This document shows, one piece after another, positions 1-9,941 of a stretch of 64,000 nt of DNA; the stretch's first letter is position 1; each line of letters begins with the position of its first letter. The notes under the pieces are model-generated. The model was given only the letters and a program-made list of their open reading frames with translations, was not told the DNA's origin and did no database searches. The stretch comes from Hemerocallis citrina. Its lineage: Eukaryota; Streptophyta; Magnoliopsida; Asparagales; Asphodelaceae. Location of the stretch: contig CM030362.1 of assembly GCA_017893485.1 (NCBI GenBank), forward strand, positions 181,682,175 through 181,746,174. Direction: 5' to 3'. The position numbers were made by a program, and so were the translations under genes.

Positions 1-633
1 TGAATTCCTTGCGAGAAGTATTTTATTCCCCTCCTTAGGCCCCCCATGGATGCAGTGTGGGGTGGCCTCGCCTCCAGCCTCCTCGGGCCCTGGGTCCTGC
101 TCGGGTTGCCGTTTGGGTGTGCGAGGAGGAGGCAAAGGCCTTCGGTTTCTCGTATCCCTTCGGTCCCTCGGGCTTTCTCGGGTGAATTCTCGGAGGTACC
201 CCCATTGGATGAGGGCTTCGATTTCATCCTTGAGGGCCCTACAGTTGTCGGTTTCGTGCCTATTGTCCCGGTGGAAGCGGTAGTAGAACCGTTGATCTCG
301 TTTCTTGTTGCTGGTCGGTCGGGGGTTAGTCGGACGAGGTCCTTATCCTCGATCTCTAGGAGGATGGCCATCACGTTTTGTGTCAGTGGCATATACGTCT
401 CAAATCGAGGGACCGGAGGGACCCTCTTCATGTCTGTTTCGTCTTTCAGAACCTTCTTAGCGGGCTCAGCCTCATCGGCCTTGCGCTTCCCCTTCCAAGT
501 GACCTCTTTGGTGCCTTCCGGGTTTAGGCCCCCCTCCGCCCGAATGTACTTCTCGAACCGGTTGAGCAGGTCGGGGAAGTCTAAGGGAGGCTTCTTGGCC
601 AAGTAAGCTTTGAGCTGGCCGTGTCGGACATTG
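1..633 (-). pseudogene. Tat-type gag fragment, second copy, C-terminal half
   Basis: Read on the minus strand this is the C-terminal half of a Ty3/gypsy capsid-nucleocapsid protein of the same family as elements E and D. It carries the stretch KKPPLDFPDLLNR, the linker that mentions KRKADEAEPAKK, and the zinc-knuckle region near 240-290. In that knuckle the first cysteine of the C-X2-H-X4-H-X4-C pattern has become tyrosine, so metal binding is probably lost. The piece is truncated by the window edge on its 3' side and by the long LTR at 634 on its 5' side. Its last 390 bp repeat the gag sequence found again at 5100-5395. The long plus-strand open frame over this stretch is a shadow and is not a gene. 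Confidence 0.85.
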
Positions 634-1319
634 TGTAATATCCCGGACGGATATTATATTTATATAATTATTATTTTTAAAGTTAAAATATTTTTATAGA
701 ATTTACTGGTTTCTCTAATAAAAATTTATATGCTAGTAAGTATATATAGGTATTGTATCAGTTTTGTGCACTTGTACAAAATCTTGAAAAATGCTTTTTT
801 GAGAAATTATCTGAAAAATCCCGAGCTGATATTATTTTTTTTTAAATTTTATTATTATTTTCAAAAATGAAATTTTTTTGGTGGATATCACCTGGTATTA
901 ATAAACATTATCTATGTATATATACTAGTCGGTATATGATTGTTTTGTATCAAATTGATACTAGAATCTTCGAGCCGGTAATAAAATTATTTTATTTTTA
1001 TTTCTCAGAATTAAATTATTTTGTACAGATTATTCGTTTTAACTATTAAAAATTATTTGTATAAACATATATATGTACGTATTTGAATCGTATCGATTTC
1101 GTACGTTTGTACGAAATCATGTAGTATGTGATTTTAGGTAATGTCTCTTATTTTTTATCAATCATGATCGAAATGGAGAGTAGGGATTGAGTAGGGTTTT
1201 GATTGAAAATTGATTGGGTTTAATTGCAATTTAAATTTGCAAATAAACTACAAATTGATGAACCACAAGAACAATGGACAAGTGGCTTCTTCTCAACCCC
1301 AAGTTCACTCACCTCTTCT

Positions 1320-1328
1320 TATAAAAAC
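1320..1328 (+). promoter_or_regulatory. Probable TATA box of the G LTR
   Basis: The sequence TATAAAAAC preceded by a CT-rich stretch lies 686 bp into the LTR and is followed by a CT-rich leader. The position fits the U3/R boundary of a long plant LTR. No transcript data are available. Confidence 0.5.
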
Positions 1329-2019
1329 ACCACCAAGCCTCCCCCATTTCCCCTTGGCCAGCCTCAACACAAAGAGGCTAGAAAAACACTCACTTCATTT
1401 TGTTCTCCAAACCCTTCTCATCTCATTCTATCTCTATCTCTTCTTCTACTTGTTTAATTAGAAAAAAGTTGAGAAGAAAAGAAAAGAAAAGAGAGATCAA
1501 ATCAAAAGAGGGGTTAGGGTTTCATGGGTTCATTTGGAGGTTGTTCTTGAAGAGGATCAAGAACAAGGAGCAAGGAGGAGAAGAGCAAGCTAGTCCTTCC
1601 TACAAGTTTGGGTGGGGGTTTCTCATTCTCATATTTTGTTTTGTAAGTTTATTACTGTTATATGTTATTTTGTGAACAATATGGACTAAATTCATGTGCA
1701 TAATCTTGTTATGGAATAGATTAGAGGGGCATATGATGTTTGAAGTGGTAGAACACAAAATAGAACCGTCAAGATTCAATTTTTGTCATTTTAGGGTTAG
1801 ATTTGTTTAACTATGTAAACGGTGGAATTTTGACCCGAAATTAATTTTAGTGGTTCTTATGTGTTATTAGCATGCTCAAATTTTTGGGGATTTTTGGGAG
1901 TGGTTTTGATGGGTGAAATGACCGTTTCCCGGAAAATAGCGAGCATGGGCAAAAGACAACACTTGCTATTTTGGGGGTGAACAACGGCTTAGGTTCGAGG
2001 GACTGGAACTTTGTGTTCC

Positions 2020-3060
2020 TTATGGAATTTGGAATAGTGACGAACTAGAAAGTTGTAGTAGGCATTCTCACCTTTCCAAAATACCCTATTTGGTTAGATT
2101 CCGATAAGAGCCGCAAAAGTTATGACCGTTATAAAAACACCGCAACTAGCTGTTTGGCTGGATGTTGCTGTTTTGGTTGCTTGATACTTTTGAGCCTCTT
2201 ACTCACTGAATCCGAGGAGGAGACCAACTAGAGAGTTGTAGTAGAGTCTCTCAACTTTCCAAATTACCATATTTGGTTAGATTCTGATAAGTGGAGTAAG
2301 AGTTATGGCCTTTACAAAAACAGCACAGTCAGCTTTGGCTGAAACGCTCACTGTTTTGCTTCTTTGTTATTATTGAGTGTCTTACTTGCAGAATCTGAAG
2401 AAGTGGTCAACTAGAGAGTTGTATTATATTTTTCCACCTTTCTAAATTGTATGATTTGGTTAGATTTCGCCAAGTAAAGCAAAAGTTACATGCTCTCAAA
2501 GTTTCAGCTTTGCTTTATCCTTGGCTGTCTTTGTTTAACTATTTACGTGTGTTCGAGGTCAGGAATTTGGAATTCCTTACTGAATCTGAGAAAGTGGTCA
2601 ACTAGAGATTTGTAGTAGATGTTTCCACATTTCCAAATTGTCCAGTTTCGTTAGATTCCGACAAGTAGAGCAAAAGTTACAAGCTCTCAAGTTTCAGCTT
2701 TGTTGTAGCCTTGGCTGTCTTTTGTTAGCATTTGCGTGTGTCCAATGTCAGGAATTTGGAATTCCTTATGGAATCTGAGGAAGTGGTCAACTAGAGAGTT
2801 GTAGTAAATGTTCCCATCTTTCCAAATTGTCTAGTTTTGTTATATTCCGATAAGTAGAGCAAAAGTTACAAGCTGTAGAAGTTTCAGCTTTTTGTTGAAA
2901 ATCCGCAGTTTGGTTAAACTGTTGCGTGTGTTTGATGGACCGGATTTTGAATTCCTTATATAATCTGAAAAAAGTGTTCCACTAGAGAGTTGTGGTAGAT
3001 GTTCTTACTTTCCTAAAAAATATATTTCTGTCAAATTCCGATAAATGCAGCACTGGTTGC
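2020..3060 (+). repeat. Six tandem repeats of about 187 bp inside the G LTR
   Basis: Each unit contains a block like AACTAGAGAGTTGTAGTAG, then TTCCAAATT, then TTAGATTCCGATAAG and GCAAAAGTTA. Block starts at about 2044, 2227, 2410, 2600, 2790 and 2980 give spacings of 183-191 bp. Units have diverged by substitutions and small indels. No coding function is apparent. Confidence 0.8.
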
Positions 3061-3245
3061 TTCGAGGCTGTCGGAAGGTTCTTTATGTCGCTTTTGGGCT
3101 TCTTATTGGTAGTATGCATATTTTAGACTGTTGGTAGATTCTTCTGTTGCTTCTAATTATAGAAGATCAAGTTATGCTAGTAAGCACAATTGGCTGCTTC
3201 TAGGTTGTTAGAATACCTGCATGGTTGTTTTTATATGTGGTTTTG

Positions 3246-3506
3246 CTCATACGCGGCTCGCTTGGCTCGTATGTAGCTATGGTCTCATATGTAGCTTATT
3301 TGGCTCATATGTATGTTGTTGTCTCATATGTGGCTCGCTTGGCCCGTATGGTTGTTGGTCTGATATGTAGCTTATTTGGCTCGTATGTATATTGTTGTCT
3401 CATACGCAGTTCCCCTGGCTCGTATGTAGTTGTCAGTTTTATACGTAGCTTGTTTAGCTCGTATGTGTTTTGTTTACTCGTATGTAGCTTATTAGCTAGT
3501 ACGCAG
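3246..3506 (+). repeat. Phased array of fourteen CTCRTATG-type boxes, period about 19.4 bp
   Basis: Variants of CTCGTATGTAG or CTCATATGTAG begin at 3246, 3266, 3284, 3304, 3323, 3343, 3360, 3380, 3399, 3419, 3438, 3458, 3477 and 3496. The spacing alternates near 20 and 19 bp, so the true repeat may be a 39-bp dimer. The array sits in the transcribed part of the LTR, about 1.9 kb after the TATA box. Confidence 0.8.
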
Positions 3507-5069
3507 TTTGTTGTGCTCTCTAGGGTGATATCAATACCCTAGGGGCTATCGACCATCAAGACATGTGTTTACCTTACTCCTAAGGGACTGTGGACGAGTT
3601 ACTTCGCGTGTACCGTCAGATCTTAACTGAGTTGGTTGATTGCGGGCCGGATTGTTGACGAAATCTAAGTTCAGGGTAGTAGAATGCGAATACGTTCATA
3701 TTGCCGGGGACTTGGATTGATCGGCCATGAACCAGATCCTTAGGGATTCTGGTAAGTCTAGGTTGAGCAGCCTAATAGAGTTATCTTGCGAAGTCTAAGA
3801 CTTAGCATGTTGTGTAAGTTCTATTGTCATCCTTCAGTTTGTTTAGGGTTAGTGACATTGTTAGGGTTGTAACTTATGGCTATTACTACTTAACCTTTAC
3901 TTATTATTATTTTCGCCGAAGGAAAGAGTTGGTGTTAAGGGTGATACGTTATGATCCGACCTGTCCTATAGGCTGACACTTGGCGGTATTATTAGGTTGT
4001 ACCCTTCTTATCAAAGGGATACGGTCTGTGCCTTCTCACGAGTTGGGAGCACGAGATCTCTATCTCGTCTGTTAATTTTTGAAGTGTCTTGATAAGCGGG
4101 AGCGATTCCTGTCGGGGCTAGGGGATGGAGCCCCGGAACTCCGTCTGGTCTTATATCTAAGGGAGAGAAGCCATAGACTACGGTCTGGCTAGGGGGCCAC
4201 TGGGAATGCTTCGAGCTAACCTGTGTTGTAGTCAACTCCATAGATTCGTCAGATATTTGAGTGAGGTCTGGTGTGCCTGGCAGGATTAGACCATTTTAGG
4301 GCAACCTCATCAGTCATGTCGTATCTTCAGAAACAAGTCGAGGACAAAAAGTAGAATTCATGGCGCGGGTTCAAATCCCTATATATGAAGAAACAGCTTG
4401 ATATGGGGCGTATGTAGTATGGGTTGCATATGGTCCTAGAGTCTTGCTTGCATTAGAATAAGAGCATCCTTGCATTAATAAGTATTGCATTAGAGTCTAA
4501 GTCATAGCATACACTAACACATCAACTATATATACACGTTTCTCTTTTCATCAATTAGTTTGCTTAAAGTTGAGAATCGCTGCTAGTCATCAGCCTTAAA
4601 GCATCAGTATATATACTGACGTCCCCACTTATATAGGTACTGGATTACAGGTACTAGATTGCAGATGTACAGGAACAGTATTCAGGAGGACTCAAGGCAA
4701 GAGAAGTAGGTGTCAATTTTATTTAAGTTTTCGCTGTAATATATGTTGATTACTATTGTTTCTTTTGTACCAATTGTTGTAATTTATTTATTTGTTGGAA
4801 AGCAGCCAAGTGAAGTACCAAGTGTTATTCTTTATTCATTGTACACTGATATAAATTGTTGAAAGATGTAACACTTGGGATTGTAAAGGTATTATTTTAA
4901 CACTGTTATAATATATTGCAATTTTGTAACATTCGGACTAGTAATATATTTGTGTTGAATAAAAGTTTTAAATTTTCCTGTTTTTTCTGTGTATTGTGGC
5001 TGATTGAAGGAAAAAGATTCTGTCTTATGTCACGGTTTCCCAGTGTATGGAAATCGGGGCGTTACAAAG

Positions 5070-5081
5070 TGGTATCAGAGC
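5070..5081 (+). other. Primer binding site of element G (initiator tRNA-Met)
   Basis: TGGTATCAGAGC is complementary to the 3' end of plant initiator tRNA-Met and lies 3 bp after the LTR end. Only about 18 bp of internal sequence follow before minus-strand gag sequence begins near 5100, so the internal region of G is missing. Confidence 0.85.
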
Positions 5082-5099
5082 TGACTTCATTTTACAGAG

Positions 5100-5757
5100 T
5101 CGGTTTCGTGCCCGTTGTCCCGGTGGACACGTTTTGTGTCGGCGGCGTATACCTCTCAAAGCGAGGGATCTGAGGGACCCTCTTCATGCCGGTCTCATCT
5201 TTCGGAACCTTCTTGGCGGGCTCGGCCTCATCGACCTTGCACTTCCCCTTCCTAGTGACCTCATTGGTGCCTTCTGGGTTTAGGGCCTCCTCCACTCGAA
5301 TGTACTTCTCGACCAGGTTGAGCAGGTCGGGGAAGTCTAGGGGAGGCTTCTTGGCCAAGGAAGCTTTCAGCTAGCCATGTCAGACATTGTGTCGGAATGC
5401 CGCCTAGGCGACCCCGTCGTCTAGGGAGGAGACAGACCTTGCCTCAGCGGTGATCCTCCAAACGAACTCCCAGAGTGACTCTCCTTCCTTATGTCGGAGG
5501 TCCAGCAACGATGCGCTCGTCTTCTCGGCCTTCCTGCTGGTCACAAAGTGGTCCAGAAAGTTGGCCTCCAGCTGGTCGAACGAGAAGATTGAACCGGGGA
5601 CGAGCCTAGAAAACCATTCCCGGACCGGGCCCCGAAGGGTTGCAGGGAAGGCATGGCACAGGAGGCGATTCGAAGCGCTGTGAATCATCATGAGGGTCTT
5701 GAACCCCTCCATGTGATCAGCAGGATCACCCTCGCCGTCATAGGCCTCGAACTATGG
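5100..5757 (-). pseudogene. Tat-type gag fragment, second copy, capsid half
   Basis: On the minus strand this encodes the retrotransposon capsid domain: GDPADHMEG near the right end, then the RGPVREWFSRLVPGSIFSFD core at about 5560-5640, then KKPPLDFPDLLN. The reading frame is interrupted at 5403 by a stop. At about 5757 the sequence switches within a shared CCTCC from this gag copy to the end of the protease region of element E, so two gag copies lie head to tail on the minus strand. A frame holding KEVTWKG-type linker sequence continues to about 5100, where it meets the primer-site tail of element G. It belongs to the same family as the gag of D. Confidence 0.8.
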
Positions 5758-6340
5758 AGGACTTGTCTTCAGCCTCGAACGAGACTTCTTCCAGTTCGTC
5801 TGCTGGTTCGGGCTGTGGTTGGCTTCTTTCAGGTTGAAGTTCGACGGCGTCGAGGGGAAACACCTCGCCTCCGACCGCCATCATATAGCACGATCGTGCG
5901 GCCTCTTGGTTCCCCCGAACGACACCGACCCCCTGCTTGGTAGGAAACTTCAGCTTTAGGTGGTAGGCCGAATGGACAACCTGGAAGGAGCAGAGCCTGG
6001 GTCGGCCGAGGATAGCATTGTACGCTGCTTTGATGTTGACTACCATAAAGTCCATCGACTCGGTCCTTCTGAGGGGGATCGTGCCGACGGTTACATCTAA
6101 GGTCATTATCCCTGCTATCTGTACTGGGACACCGGAGAACCTGTGGAGGGTGTACCCGGACGGTTTGAGCATGTCCCGAGGGAGTTTGAGGTTCTCGAAT
6201 GCCTCCAAGAAGAGGATGTTCACCGAGATCTCCTTGTCCAAGAGGATTCGGCGGACTTCGAAGTTCATCATGTCAAGGCTGATGACGAGTGCGTCGCACT
6301 GCAGGAGCCGAACCCCCTCCAGGTCTTCTCCAGAGAAGGA
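5758..6340 (-). pseudogene. Tat-type aspartic protease region of element E
   Basis: The minus strand carries a retropepsin-like segment aligned with the protease regions of A and D: ILLD followed by SVNILFLEAFENLKLPRD, then GYTLHRFSGVPV, then YNAILGRPRLCSFQVV, then PADELEEVSFEAED. Where the other copies read DNGSS at the catalytic aspartate, this copy reads DKEIS, so the active-site glycine is lost and the enzyme is predicted dead. The reverse transcriptase that should follow is absent: the sequence jumps to a second gag copy at about 5757. The function is inferred from the family, and the inactivation is read directly. Confidence 0.8.
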
Positions 6341-8018
6341 GACAGGAAGTTACTGGATCTGGGTTAAGGAAGGTCTCGAACGGTGTTCACCTCTCGGACG
6401 AATGCGTTGCGAGAAGTATTGGATTCCCCTCCCATAGGCCCCCATCGATGCAATGTAAGATGGCCTGGCCTCCGGTCTATTCGGGCTCAGGGTCCTGCTC
6501 GGGACGCCGGTTGGGTGTGCGAGGAGGAGGCAAAGGCCTTTGGTTCCTCGTATCCCTTCGGTCCCTCGAGCTTTCCTGGGTGAATTCTCGGAAGTACCCC
6601 CATTGGATGAGGGTTTCAATTTCATCCTTGAGGGCCCGACAGTTTTTGGTTTCGTGCCCGTTGTCCCGGTGGACGCGGCAGTAGAACCGTTGAACTCGTT
6701 TCTTGTTGCTGGTCAGTCAGGGGGGTAGTCGGATGAGGTCCTTATCCTCGATCTCTAGGAGGATGGCTGACACGTTTTGTGTCAGTGGCATTTACCTCTC
6801 GAAGCGAGGGACCGGAGGGGCCCTCTTCATGCCAGTCCCGTCTTTCGGAACCTTCTTGGCAGGCTCGGCCTCATCGGCCTTGTGCTTCCCCTTCCCAGTG
6901 ACCTCCTAGGTGCCTTCCGGGTTTGGGGCCTCCTCCGTCCGAATGTACTTCTCGACCCGGTTGAGCAGGTCGGGGAAGTCTAGTGGAGGCTTCTTGGCCA
7001 AGGAAGCTTTCAGCTGGCCGTATCGGACTTTGTGTCGGAACGCCGTTGAGGCAACCCCGGCGTCTAGGGAGGAGACAGACCTTGCTTCGGCGGTGAACCT
7101 CCGGACGAACTCATATAGTGACTCTCTTTCCTTCTGTCGGAGGTCTAGCAACGATGCACTCGTCTTCTCGGCCTTCCTGCTGGTCATGAAGTGGGCCAGA
7201 AAGTTAGCCTCCAGCTGGTCGAATGAGAAGATCGAACCGGGGACGAGCCTAGAGAACCATTCCCGGGCCGGGCCCCAAAGGGTGGCAGGGAAGGCGCGAC
7301 ACAGGAGGGGATTCGAAGCGCTGTAAATCATCATGATGGTCTTGAACCCCTCCATGTGATCAGCAGGATCACCCTCGCCATCATAGGTCTCAAACTGGGG
7401 AGGCCGGAAATTCCTGGGAATCTCTGCTTCCAAGATAGGAGTAGAGAAAGGTGGTCGGATCGGCCTATGACCCTGAGCCGGCATCGGACCACCCTCGCTG
7501 AAATGGGCAAGGTGGTTCTCCATTTCCTGTAGGCGTCGGAGGATGGCATCTTCCCACTCTGGTGGGCAGGTCGAGCTGCGAGGCTCGCTGCATCCGGTAC
7601 CTGACCGCGAGTGAGAGTGGTGAAGTGTATCGATTCTGGGGGCCGCTAAGATGGCCTCCAGGACCTTGTTCCAAAAGTTTTGGAACTCGGTTCATGTGAC
7701 TGGAGCTTGCCCGGCCAGGTCGCGCTGGGGTGGCGTCCTCCGGGCTGTGCGACTGAGCTCTAGCTCCCGCTCTCGAGATGGCTGCCTGTTATGGTTCGAG
7801 ACCGAGTTGGAAGTGGCCCCTCCCCTTGTTCGGCTGGCTTGTCGGTTCTCGATGACGCGACATAAGTCGGTCCCGACCGAGCGAGAAGCGCCCAGTTCGA
7901 CTCTTTGTTCGCCGTCGACCCTCGGATGGTTGGATCCCTGAGCATCGGGGTGGCTGTTCTGGGGAGGAGCATCTAGACGACGTCCAGAGGTGGCAGCTCT
8001 TCTGGCCTTGGGTACCAT
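6341..8018 (-). pseudogene. Tat-type gag of element E
   Basis: On the minus strand a start codon at 8018 (MVPKARRAATSG) lies 65 bp inside the primer site and matches the position of the gag start in A. Order on the protein: basic, Arg-rich N-terminus; the segment QEMENHLAHFSEGG near 7520; capsid core GPAREWFSRLVPGSIFSFDQ at about 7200-7280; KKPPLDFPDLLNRVEKYIR; then a zinc knuckle of the C-X2-H-X4-H-X4-C type at 6639-6680. Stops interrupt it, for example TGA at 7692 and a stop at 6906. The family role is assembly of the virus-like particle and packaging of element RNA in the cytoplasm. This copy cannot make a full protein. Confidence 0.85.
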
Positions 8019-8082
8019 GTAAGAGCTCGGATTCTGGGATGACTTTCCTGGCCAGGATCGGACTGAAGTCAGAACCGAGTAG

Positions 8083-8100
8083 TTCCCACAGATGATGCCA
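8083..8100 (-). other. Primer binding site of element E
   Basis: On the minus strand TGGCATCATCTGTGGGAA lies 3 bp after the LTR end, the same spacing and nearly the same sequence as in A and D. The priming tRNA is not assigned. Confidence 0.7.
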
Positions 8101-8103
8101 ACC

Positions 8104-8617
8104 TGATGGGGTTTTTTTTTGGGTGTGGTTGCAACAGGTGTGAGTTCTTGTAGTTTGTGTAGTGAAAGTTGCGGTACTGGCCCTGGTCCGACCATTGACT
8201 GAGGGACCGACTCGGGAGTAGAAGGAGTGAGGTACGGGCCGAGTGCTCGGCCCGGATCCACCAGCTCGGCCCGGATCTGTGGGCTCGGCTCGGTCCTGGG
8301 TACCTGCACACTGCCTAGCACGCCGGTAGAAGTCCCGGCGACAGGCCCTCCGACGATCTAGTCAGTCACTGGAAAAGCAACAGTATCTAGGATTCAGGGG
8401 GAGAAAGTTTGATTACCTTGACAGTGAGGAGGGGGTCTGGTATTTATAGGTAGGGGAAACAGTTCTGAGACCCTGTTGGGCCAGGTCGGACCCGTTTCCT
8501 TGCGGGCCTGATGTGGCAGAAGCCCATATGGCTATGGGTTGACTGGATGATCATAGAAGTTTGGTTTTTTAGGAGATCTGGTGGCCCAAGAGGGGCCACG
8601 TCATCTGTACCATATCA
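8104..8617 (-). mobile_element. 5' LTR of Tat-type element E
   Basis: Read on the minus strand this 514-bp LTR begins TGATATGGTACAGATGACGT and ends CCCCATCA. It is clearly the same family as the LTRs of D (518 bp). A TATAAATAC box lies at 8440-8448 on the minus strand. The partner LTR would lie left of the window, so the target duplication (atatg at 8618-8622) cannot be confirmed. Confidence 0.85.
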
Positions 8618-9103
8618 ATATGCAATCGCTCGAAACCTCCTTAAAGCCATTAAATTGTTGTGAATCCTAATTGCTTTCTTTTTAATTGTTTGTTTTTTTA
8701 ATTTAGCTTTGGCAAATAGGTTACAAAGGCTGGTGGAGAAGGATGGAAAATACAAATAAAAATGTCGAATACAGCGGGTATTATTTTTTAGATTTCTTAC
8801 CCTTTTAAAATTAACTAGTAATTATTGGACATTTCTTTAATTTGCAGGTTAAGGCTCCTTATTTGACTAAATCTAACAAACTGAAGGGTGATCATGAAGG
8901 TAGATAATATCTATTTTACAACTGTTATTTCATTTTGCTTTAACAATTTATAACTAATTAAAAAATTGATGCATGAAGATTTTCAACCAAGTGAAAGAAG
9001 AAAAGCATGGCCGCTTGATTACCCAAAATCAATAACCAAAAGTACTTTCTCGCTCTCTTGATCAGTTTATTTTGTTAAGACCTAACATAGATGGGTTGCA
9101 CGT
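8618..9103 (+). other. Host DNA with an exon-like piece, left flank of D
   Basis: This AT-rich stretch is not element-like and resumes at 50119 after D. It holds a plausible internal exon at 8848-8899: the acceptor TTTGCAG precedes it, GTAGAT follows it, and one frame is open (VKAPYLTKSNKLKGDHE). A second open piece (DFQPSERRKAWPLDYPKS) starts near 8979 after an AG. I do not recognise the protein. The last five bases (cacgt) are the target duplication of D. Confidence 0.4.
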
Positions 9104-9275
9104 TGATATGGGTCAGATGACGTGGCCCCTCCTGGGCCACCAGATCTCCTAAAAACCCGCTCTCCCTTGATCATCAGATCAACCAGAGCCTAGTGGATTT
9201 CTGCCATGTCAGGCCCACGAGCTAACGGTTCCAGACCCGCCCCAGCAGGATCCCAGACCCGTTTTTCCTGCCTAT
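9104..9275 (+). mobile_element. 5' LTR of D, left part
   Basis: It begins TGATATGGGTCAGATGACGT, matching 49596 onward. It stops at the target duplication cctat (9271-9275) of nested element A, exactly where the TATA box of D begins. The rest of this LTR resumes at 24345. Confidence 0.93.
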
Positions 9276-9873
9276 TGATATGGCTAAAAATAGGGTTAAA
9301 TCGGAACCGTCCAGATTGGGCACGAATCTTGATGCTCGGGGGTAAAAAGGTAATTTCACATACAAGTGGATCCAAAACGGGTATTGGGTCTCCTTCTCAC
9401 AGAACCAGCAACCCGCGAACGCATCCACTTTAACTGGGCACGGGTCCCGACCCGATACAACCCCAGTTCACCAAGAGGAGAATCAGGGCCATTGATTTGA
9501 CTAGATCAAATCAACAGGCCTGATTGACTCCCACCAGGGAATCAGGGGCTAATTTCCCAGAACAGAATAGGAGGATTTTCCTCCTGGCTGTTAGGCAGGA
9601 AATCAGGCCCGTAACCGTTCCAAAGGCGACTATAAATACAACCCCTCTACCACCGTGACCAGGTTAATCACTTTTTTCATCACTTAAGCTCTTTTCTTAA
9701 TCTTTCCTGATTACTGACAAGAGCGTCGGATGGTGCGTCGCCGGAATCAACCCCGGTGTTTCGCACTTCCTTGCAGGTCGCGGCAGGAGCAAGAAGGCGG
9801 AGTCAATTTTTCAGGTTCTTCTCGGACTCACAAATTCTATCTGTTTACCCCCACACCGAAATCAGCGGTAACA
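9276..9873 (+). mobile_element. 5' LTR of A
   Basis: It begins TGATATGGCTAAAAATAGGG and ends CAGCGGTAACA. A TATAAATAC box lies at 9631-9639. It is 598 bp, the same as the 3' copy. Confidence 0.95.
9631..9639 (+). promoter_or_regulatory. TATA box of the A LTR
   Basis: TATAAATAC lies 355 bp into the LTR and is conserved at the same offset in the 3' LTR (24097-24105). In the family it drives transcription of the genomic RNA. Confidence 0.7.
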
Positions 9874-9876
9874 GAT

Positions 9877-9894
9877 TGGCGCCGTCTGTGGGAA
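9877..9894 (+). other. Primer binding site of A
   Basis: TGGCGCCGTCTGTGGGAA lies 3 bp after the LTR. The first nine bases fit a tRNA ending ACGGCGCCA (such as tRNA-Asp), but the remainder does not fit that tRNA, so the primer is left open. Confidence 0.75.
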
Positions 9895-9941
9895 ACACAA
9901 CACGAACAGCCTCAGCCCCTTCTCCGTCGTCCTTTGCAGTC

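Larger units (their letters stand above)
634..5066 (+). mobile_element. 4.4 kb LTR of element G (Tekay/Del-like Ty3/gypsy)
   Basis: The stretch begins TGTAATATCCCGG and ends GGGGCGTTACA, the short inverted TGTAA/TTACA ends usual for long-LTR plant gypsy elements. Three bases later comes TGGTATCAGAGC, a primer site for initiator tRNA-Met. The LTR shares blocks with the LTRs of elements B and C (for example GTAGTATGGG near 4413). It holds a TATA box near 1320, degenerate repeats of about 170 bp at 640-1140, six repeats of about 187 bp at 2020-3060 and a 20-bp phased array at 3246-3506. Only one LTR is present, and the right flank does not repeat the left 5 bp (cattg), so this is not a clean solo LTR. 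It looks like a 5' LTR whose internal part was removed by a rearrangement. The assignment to Tekay/Del rests on end sequence, primer site and LTR length only. Confidence 0.8.

Noticed and set aside
46..606. 186-residue plus-strand open frame
   Set aside because: It is the complement of minus-strand gag, with no homology of its own.
634..5066. Simple solo LTR G with target duplication cattg
   Set aside because: The right flank starts with a primer site and not with cattg; cattg recurs only near 5392, after repeated gag sequence.
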